11,135 nucleotides of DNA, from NCBI GenBank assembly GCA_024278015.1, contig JAJRUC010000447.1, positions 1 through 11,135 on the forward strand, in the 5' to 3' direction. The position numbers and the translations under genes are program-made. Origin of the DNA: Chloroflexota bacterium. Lineage in GTDB: Bacteria; Chloroflexota; Anaerolineae; 4572-78. The notes under the pieces were generated by a model. That model saw only the letters and a list, made by a program, of their open reading frames with translations, had not been told where the DNA came from and made no database searches. This document shows positions 7,117 to 11,135 of this stretch, piece by piece (within the stretch, counting starts at the first letter, position 1; every line of letters begins with the position of its first letter).

Positions 7117-7185
7117 TTTACGGTATGTTTACGATATTTTACGAAATGTTTATGTACTTTTTTCGATTTTGTGTTATTATATAAT
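7117..7185 (+). promoter_or_regulatory. Promoter with four phased TTTACG-type repeats
   Basis: TTTACG occurs at 7117-7122, 7128-7133 and 7138-7143, and TTTATG at 7149-7154, with starts 11, 10 and 11 bp apart. A perfect -10 box TATAAT lies at 7180-7185, 38 nt before the ATG at 7224. The expected -35 position (7157-7162, CTTTTT) is not consensus, as in activator-dependent promoters, and the repeats end just upstream of it. A reverse-oriented copy, CCGTAAA (7096-7102), pairs with TTTACGG (7117-7123). OmpR/PhoB-family regulators typically bind tandem direct repeats at this period; such a regulator gene is at 7641-8360. Confidence 0.5.
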
Positions 7186-7223
7186 CATTAGAAAATAGTT
7201 TGAAAAAGTTTGCGGGGTAGCTT

Positions 7224-7373
7224 ATGCTGGTCTTAAAGATTGTCGCTATTTGGTTTTTAACCGATGCACTGATTTTGGCAACAATTTGGTATGCCACATC
7301 AACCATTCAGCCGCTTTTTCCCAATTGGTGGAAATCTGCCATTTGCGATTACGCCCCGGAAACGCTTGAATAG
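7224..7373 (+). CDS. 49-residue single-span membrane miniprotein, unknown function
   Basis: A short open frame beginning MLVLKIVAIWFLTD and ending at TAG (7371-7373). Residues about 3-24 form one hydrophobic, tryptophan-containing transmembrane helix. After it comes a short tail with QPLFPNWWKSAICDYAPE, containing a WW pair, one cysteine and acidic residues; Lys5 before the core suggests an N-in, C-out orientation. Support for a real gene is positional: a perfect TATAAT 38 nt upstream, GCGGGG 7-10 nt before the ATG as a weak ribosome site, phased operator-like repeats upstream, and a strong terminator 32 nt after the stop. It is the only plus-strand gene and lies divergent from focA. I do not recognise the family. 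A small stress- or regulator-associated membrane peptide is a guess only. Confidence 0.55.
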   Translation: MLVLKIVAIWFLTDALILATIWYATSTIQPLFPNWWKSAICDYAPETLE

Positions 7374-7404
7374 ATAATTTCAGGAAATCCTCCCCCCTCC
7401 CCCT

Positions 7405-7436
7405 AAAAAACCGAATGTGAATACATTCGGTTTTTT
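7405..7436 (+). terminator. Bidirectional intrinsic terminator after the miniprotein
   Basis: AAAAAACCGAATGT pairs perfectly with ACATTCGGTTTTTT around the loop GAAT (14 bp). The A-run and T-run make it work in either direction. It lies 32 nt after the stop of the 49-residue gene and also faces any minus-strand read-through from the two-component operon. Confidence 0.85.
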
Positions 7437-7463
7437 ATTGTTGCCGAATTTCAAGCCATGCAC

Positions 7464-7494
7464 AAAAAAGGCTTTGAGGAAACGCCCCAAAGCC
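7464..7494 (-). terminator. Intrinsic terminator of the sensor/regulator operon
   Basis: On the minus strand GGCTTTGGGG and CCTCAAAGCC pair over ten positions with one mismatch, around a CGTTT loop, and are followed directly by TTTTTT (7464-7469). Its direction matches the response-regulator gene ending at 7641. The gap between that stop codon and the terminator is largely filled by the repeat element at 7508-7628. Confidence 0.7.
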
Positions 7495-7507
7495 CGGCCG
7501 GTTTTTA

Positions 7508-7628
7508 AATAACGCACTTGACGTATTTTACCCCCCGCCCCCCCCTTGTGAGGGGAGAAGTTGGTTCCTCCTCCGATTTCGGGGGACGCGAAGCGGGGAG
7601 GGGGTAGAGTTCCCAACTGCGTCACTCC
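7508..7628. mobile_element. Short MITE-like repeat related to the 6755-7033 element
   Basis: The right end carries CAACTGCGTCACTCCTG (7614-7630) and the left end ATAACGCACTTGACG (7509-7523). Read inward, the two ends resemble each other (AACGCACTTG against GACGCAGTTG) and the TTACGCAGTTG end of the larger element. Each end leads into C-rich sequence. Inside are CCCCT/AGGGG (7542-7555) and a CCTCCGA/TCGGGGG stem (about 7570-7585). No coding capacity is evident; minus-strand open frames here are low-complexity products of the repeats. Confidence 0.5.
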
Positions 7629-7640
7629 TGTAAAAATAAC

Positions 7641-8360
7641 TTACGCCGTCTTTTTTGTCTGAGACATCATTGGCATAGAAACCTGCTTGAATCGGTAGCC
7701 AATTCCCCATTCGGCCAGTAAATATTGCGGCTTGCGCGGCTGTTGCTCAAGTTTGTTTCGCAGATAGTGAATATACAACTTTAACGAGCCTAAACTCACC
7801 TGCTTGTCTGTACCCCATACTTCCTGAACGAGTTCTTCATGAGGGACAACCCGCCCGGCCCGCTTAACCAGAATTGAAAGCAACCTGAATTCTGTGGGGG
7901 TTAATTTCACCGATTGCCCGTCAACCGTAATCCGACGCTGTTCCAAATCAATCATCAGATGGCCGTCATCGTAAGATAAAAATTGGGCCTGAAGGTAATG
8001 GGCGCTTCGACGCAGCATGGCGTGAATTTTTGCCCGCAAAATGTGCAAATCCACCGGCTTGCGTAAATAGTCATCTGCGCCCATCTGGATGGCTTTTACG
8101 GCGCTTTGTTCATCTTGCCGGTGGCTCATCATCATTACGCTGTAAATGCCCAGGTCACGCAACCGCCGAAATGTTTCCATGCCGCCCATAACCGGCATCA
8201 CCAGGTCTAACAGCACCAAATCAGGCGAATATTGCCGGGCCAGGTCCAGACCCACAGGCCCGGATTTGGCAGAAAAGACCCGATAGCCCTCGTTTTCCAG
8301 AAAAAGTTGCAGAAGTTGCAGCACAATGACATCGTCGTCAATAATTAGAATTGTTATCAT
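7641..8360 (-). CDS. OmpR/PhoB-family response regulator
   Basis: A 239-residue two-domain DNA-binding regulator. The receiver domain (about 2-115) has the acidic pocket IIDDD (Asp8-Asp10), phosphoacceptor Asp52 in LVLLDLVMP, Ser79 in place of the switch Thr/Ser, and Lys101 in LRKPVD, so it should accept phosphate. The C-terminal winged helix (about 130-230) shows LTPTEFRLLSILVKRAGRVV and ends YLLAEWGIGYRFK, as typical for OmpR/PhoB proteins. I chose ATG at 8358-8360 (MITILIIDDD) because GAGGAG sits 7 nt upstream and the receiver begins there. A TTG at 8375 would place the ribosome site inside the gene. It overlaps the 3' end of the sensor kinase by 23 nt, so the two are probably translationally coupled as a cognate pair. 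Confidence 0.95.
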   Translation of the reverse strand: MITILIIDDDVIVLQLLQLFLENEGYRVFSAKSGPVGLDLARQYSPDLVLLDLVMPVMGGMETFRRLRDLGIYSVMMMSHRQDEQSAVKAIQMGADDYLRKPVDLHILRAKIHAMLRRSAHYLQAQFLSYDDGHLMIDLEQRRITVDGQSVKLTPTEFRLLSILVKRAGRVVPHEELVQEVWGTDKQVSLGSLKLYIHYLRNKLEQQPRKPQYLLAEWGIGYRFKQVSMPMMSQTKKTA

Positions 8361-10860
8361 TAACTTTCTCCTCAATTGGTAATGAAAAATTAAAACTTAC
8401 CCCATCTGCCAGGTTTTCAATCCAGATACGCCCGTTTTGCAGTTCAACCAGGCGGCGGGTGGTGAACAACCCCAATTGATAGGTGGAAGGTGTTTTGCCG
8501 CCCTCATCGTCAACCGCGTAAAAGCGCTCGAACATGCGACGCCGCATTCTGGATGTAACCGGCTCCCCTTTATCCGCAACGGAGATGATTACTTCTGATT
8601 TATTAACCCTCGTTTTAATGGCGATATCCCCGCCCCCGGCGGAGCGTTTAATGGCGTTCAACAGTAAATTAACCAAAACCAGTTCAATTTTGGGCAGGTC
8701 GCCGCAAACACGGGGCATCGGGTCTGTAACAGAGACATGGAAGGTGTAACGCGGGTCCTGATTTTGCAATAACGCCAGGGCGTTTTCAACCAACGGCCCA
8801 AGCTGAAGCGATTTGCGCTGAACGGCGATGCCCTCCACCTCCATCCGAAGTATCTTCAACAGTTCATGGGTCAGGTCAGTGAGTTGCTGCCCCTGTTGCC
8901 GCATTTTCCTGAAGATGGGCGCTTGCTCATCCGGCGTCATGGTAACATGCAACAGCAAGTCAATCGAATTTTGAATAAGGTTCAACGGCGTTCTGAAGAG
9001 ATGCGAGGCCATATTGGCAAATTCAAATTCCAGATGGAGGTCGCTGCGGTCCGGCTGAACGGGCCGGAACAAACAAAGTGCGCCGGCGGCCTGATTTCTT
9101 TCAAAAAGCGGGATAATTTTCCCCCCGGCCACCTGACTTGCCCCCGGCTCTGCCGGCGCAAAGGTGTCGTTGCCAAACGAAATAATTCGTTTTTCGGCAA
9201 TAGCCTGCTCAATGAGCAAGCAGAACGGGTGGGGAATATTGTTGGCCGGCGGCCATAATTCATACACAGAGTAACCGACAACATCTTTGGCCGCCATATC
9301 AAAAATATCGTCGGCGGCCTGATTGTAATTGAGTAACCGCAAATCAGCGTCAAGGACGCAGACCGCTTCATCGATAAAATTGGTCAGGGCCATAAACCGT
9401 TTGTGGGCCACACGGGTTATGTGCTGCAAAAACAGATGGTCCAGGGCCAACACAATCTGGTCTGTAAAATTAACAACAAATTCCAGGTCTGCCGCCGAAA
9501 ATGCTTGCTCAACGGTGCTTTCCAGGCTTAATACGCCCACAATGTGGTGTTCCCTGTCCGATATGGGAACGGCCAATCCGGAACGGGCCATGCGCGATAA
9601 TCTGGTGGCGGAAGGCTCTGCGGGTTGATTTTGGAGTATCGGCCGGCCGGTTTTGGCAATCTCCAGCAAGGCATCGACATTCCACCATTGGCCGGAGTTA
9701 AACGTTTTCTTCTGGCTTAAAACCTGGTCACCCAAACTTCCCAGAGCAAAATATTGCGGTTGATGGTTTGGGTGAGCTTGCCACATCAACACCCCGGCCT
9801 CGGCTTTGGTGGTTCTCAGCACAATCGAGAGAATGAGGCGCGCGCCGGCTTCAAAATCGACAACCGTTTTCAGTTGTTCGGCCAATGTTTGCACAGCAGA
9901 AACTTCCTGGGTGCGTCGTTTGAGTTTTCGATGCAGACCGGCATATTGGCGGGCGTGTTCCAGCATGGCGGCGGCAATATCGGCCAGCATATTCAGCCGG
10001 TTCAAATGCGTTGAAGAAAACCGGGCGCGCGAGATTTGATTATCGACTCCCAACACGCCAATTATCTGGTCGTTTACTTTTAAGGGAACATTGATTAACG
10101 ATTTAACCAGATAGCCGGTTTTAACCTTGTAGTTTTGTTTGGTCTCGCCCAAAATAGCGGGTTTGCCGGAGCGCACCACGGCCCCGGCAATGCTGTCTGA
10201 AATGGGCAAGGAGAACTCCTGCGCAGAGCGTTCACCCAGATTTTGCGCCGCGCGGAGTTCCAGTTTGCCGGTGTTCTCATCGGCCAGCAGCAAATAGCCT
10301 TCTTCGGCGCCGGTAATGTACACCGCCGCTTCGGTCACGCGATTCAACATCGCTTCCAAATCAAATTGGGTGTTGATAGAGCGCCCAATCTTGAAAATCA
10401 TCTCAAATTCTTTAACCCGTCGCTCCAGTATTTCGGCCTGTTCGTCAGGCAAGTTATTTTGGGGGCGATTATCATGGCAGCCGGGGCCGGCTTCGGCGCG
10501 TAAAATACGGCCGATGCTTTGGATAATGTCATCAAACAGGAAGGGATGGGCTATGCAGTCTCGCACGCCCAGGCGCAGCAGGTTGATGCTGATTTCAGAG
10601 ACTTCATCGTCTGCCACAAGGATGGTGGGCAACTGGGTGTGAGCGCGCGCCAGCCTGCGCAAAAACTGAAGGGAATCTTCCGGGGATAGATGCAAAATCA
10701 GCAGATGGGGTTTATTATTTAAAGCCAGCAACAGACCATCGTTGGGGCCGGAAGCCAGAAATGAGGCATAATTGTACTTTATCAGCACTCTTTCCGAGAA
10801 AGTTTTGGCCCAAACCAGGTCAGGTTCGATGATGACAATTCGTTTCGTTGCTTCGCTCAT
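8338..10860 (-). CDS. Soluble multi-domain sensor histidine kinase with pseudo-receiver, GAF and PAS domains
   Basis: 840 residues with no transmembrane segment, so a cytoplasmic sensor is inferred. In order: a receiver-like domain (about 6-125); GAF (about 150-310); a second GAF (about 325-475); PAS (about 485-590, FIDEAVCVLDADLRLLNYNQ); dimerisation/phosphoacceptor (about 610-680); ATPase (about 700-830). The N-terminal receiver is inactive by sequence: the phosphoacceptor Asp is His57 (LLILHLSP), the acidic pair reads IIEPD, and the conserved Lys is His in IAHPF. The H-box keeps His620 but reads SHLFRTPL, where the usual Glu is replaced by Leu. The N-box Asn is present (VNLLLNAIKRS, about 730). 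Glycine boxes are weak (DKGEPV for DxGxG; TYQLGL for GxGLGL). It overlaps the regulator gene downstream. No clear ribosome site precedes the ATG. Confidence 0.92.
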   Translation of the reverse strand: MSEATKRIVIIEPDLVWAKTFSERVLIKYNYASFLASGPNDGLLLALNNKPHLLILHLSPEDSLQFLRRLARAHTQLPTILVADDEVSEISINLLRLGVRDCIAHPFLFDDIIQSIGRILRAEAGPGCHDNRPQNNLPDEQAEILERRVKEFEMIFKIGRSINTQFDLEAMLNRVTEAAVYITGAEEGYLLLADENTGKLELRAAQNLGERSAQEFSLPISDSIAGAVVRSGKPAILGETKQNYKVKTGYLVKSLINVPLKVNDQIIGVLGVDNQISRARFSSTHLNRLNMLADIAAAMLEHARQYAGLHRKLKRRTQEVSAVQTLAEQLKTVVDFEAGARLILSIVLRTTKAEAGVLMWQAHPNHQPQYFALGSLGDQVLSQKKTFNSGQWWNVDALLEIAKTGRPILQNQPAEPSATRLSRMARSGLAVPISDREHHIVGVLSLESTVEQAFSAADLEFVVNFTDQIVLALDHLFLQHITRVAHKRFMALTNFIDEAVCVLDADLRLLNYNQAADDIFDMAAKDVVGYSVYELWPPANNIPHPFCLLIEQAIAEKRIISFGNDTFAPAEPGASQVAGGKIIPLFERNQAAGALCLFRPVQPDRSDLHLEFEFANMASHLFRTPLNLIQNSIDLLLHVTMTPDEQAPIFRKMRQQGQQLTDLTHELLKILRMEVEGIAVQRKSLQLGPLVENALALLQNQDPRYTFHVSVTDPMPRVCGDLPKIELVLVNLLLNAIKRSAGGGDIAIKTRVNKSEVIISVADKGEPVTSRMRRRMFERFYAVDDEGGKTPSTYQLGLFTTRRLVELQNGRIWIENLADGVSFNFSLPIEEKVNDNNSNY

Positions 10861-10885
10861 GTGCGGTTTGGCAGAGTTGATTAAT

Positions 10886-10906
10886 ACGAAAGACGGTTGT
10901 CTTCGT
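10886..10906. promoter_or_regulatory. Imperfect inverted repeat in the sensor-kinase leader
   Basis: ACGAAAGAC and GTCTTCGT flank GGTT and pair with one bulged A, 26-46 nt upstream of the kinase start. It could be an operator or a 5'-leader hairpin. The rest of the 232-bp gap up to the upstream regulator gene contains a terminator (10980-11014) and AT-rich sequence where the operon promoter should lie. I see no consensus -35/-10 pair there. Confidence 0.3.
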
Positions 10907-10979
10907 CCTTACAAGCAATAGTCTCATTTTATGATAAAGCTGTGTGAATCTTCCTGGAAAAACATTAGAACATCATGTG

Positions 10980-11014
10980 AAAAAGGCAGGCGTATTAATT
11001 ACGCCTGCCTTTTT
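10980..11014 (-). terminator. Intrinsic terminator of the upstream regulator gene
   Basis: A perfect 15-bp stem, AAAAAGGCAGGCGTA with TACGCCTGCCTTTTT, around the loop TTAAT. It is symmetric and could act both ways. On the minus strand it lies 78 nt after the stop of the regulator at the right edge and before the kinase start, so the kinase operon must have its own promoter between about 10861 and 10979. Confidence 0.9.
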
Positions 11015-11092
11015 GTTGATGACCAACAGCCGCAGCGCTGTCGCGTTTTCGGCGCGACCGGCTTTGCTGCCCCGAAATGAAGTTCAGGGCTG

Positions 11093-11135
11093 TCAGCCGA
11101 AGCGATAGCCGACGCCCCATTCGTTGTGAATGAGG
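11093..11135 (-). CDS. C-terminal end of another OmpR-family response regulator (partial)
   Basis: The minus-strand frame entering from the right edge reads LIHNEWGVGYRFG and stops at TGA (11093-11095). NEWGVGYRF is the hallmark last beta-hairpin of OmpR/PhoB winged-helix domains, and the complete regulator in this window ends with the near-identical AEWGIGYRFK. Only 13 residues are visible, so receiver presence and function cannot be judged. It is followed by its own strong terminator, which argues that it is a separate transcription unit from the kinase-regulator operon. Confidence 0.75.
   Translation of the reverse strand, partial: LIHNEWGVGYRFG

Noticed and set aside
7380..7710. Two minus-strand open frames (81 and 60 residues)
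   Set aside because: They cover terminators and C-rich repeats and run into the regulator gene in another frame; no ribosome site.
8361..8375. TTG start giving the regulator five extra residues
   Set aside because: The strong GAGGAG site would fall inside the coding region; ATG at 8360 is ideally spaced and matches the receiver-domain start.
11040..11058. GTCGCG/CGCGAC hairpin after the partial regulator gene
   Set aside because: Short stem without a T-run; the nearby 15-bp terminator explains termination better.

Overview
The window looks like a chromosomal segment from a free-living bacterium with anaerobic or fermentative metabolism. A Chloroflexota (Anaerolineae-like) origin is my best guess. 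It rests on the one-chain pyruvate:ferredoxin oxidoreductase, the GAF/PAS-rich sensor kinase and the C-rich/G-rich hairpin repeats between genes. This is inference from style; no marker gene is present. All confidently assigned genes but one lie on the minus strand.

Layout. Positions 1-139 are the trailing end of a type I-E-like CRISPR array that enters from the left; no cas genes are visible. After about 280 bp without a convincing gene come a dihydroorotate-dehydrogenase-like flavoprotein (424-1413) and the large pyruvate:ferredoxin/flavodoxin oxidoreductase nifJ (1527-5102), read nifJ first. A perfect 28-bp palindrome flanked by 9-nt direct repeats sits between them. Upstream is a 104-residue stand-alone glycogen-binding/isoamylase-N-type beta-sandwich protein (5266-5580). 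Next is a FocA-type formate channel (5819-6706) with a clear intrinsic terminator.

Positions 6707-7640 form an unusual, mostly non-coding block. It holds a 279-bp MITE-like element with 22-nt terminal inverted repeats and three internal hairpins (6755-7033), then an AT-rich control region with two matched palindromes and four phased TTTACG-type repeats. These precede a plus-strand 49-residue membrane miniprotein (7224-7373) with its own terminator. A second minus-strand terminator and a shorter related repeat element (7508-7628) follow.

The right third is a two-component operon: an 840-residue sensor kinase (8338-10860) and an overlapping OmpR/PhoB-type response regulator (7641-8360). A terminator at 10980-11014 separates it from the last 13 residues of another OmpR-type regulator that runs off the right edge.

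How the parts may work together (inference). NifJ oxidises pyruvate to acetyl-CoA and reduces ferredoxin or flavodoxin, the flavoprotein may share its redox pool, and FocA moves formate or a similar small anion. The phased repeats in front of the miniprotein have the spacing typical of OmpR/PhoB-family binding sites, so the neighbouring regulator is a natural candidate to control it. That link is the most testable new idea in the window.
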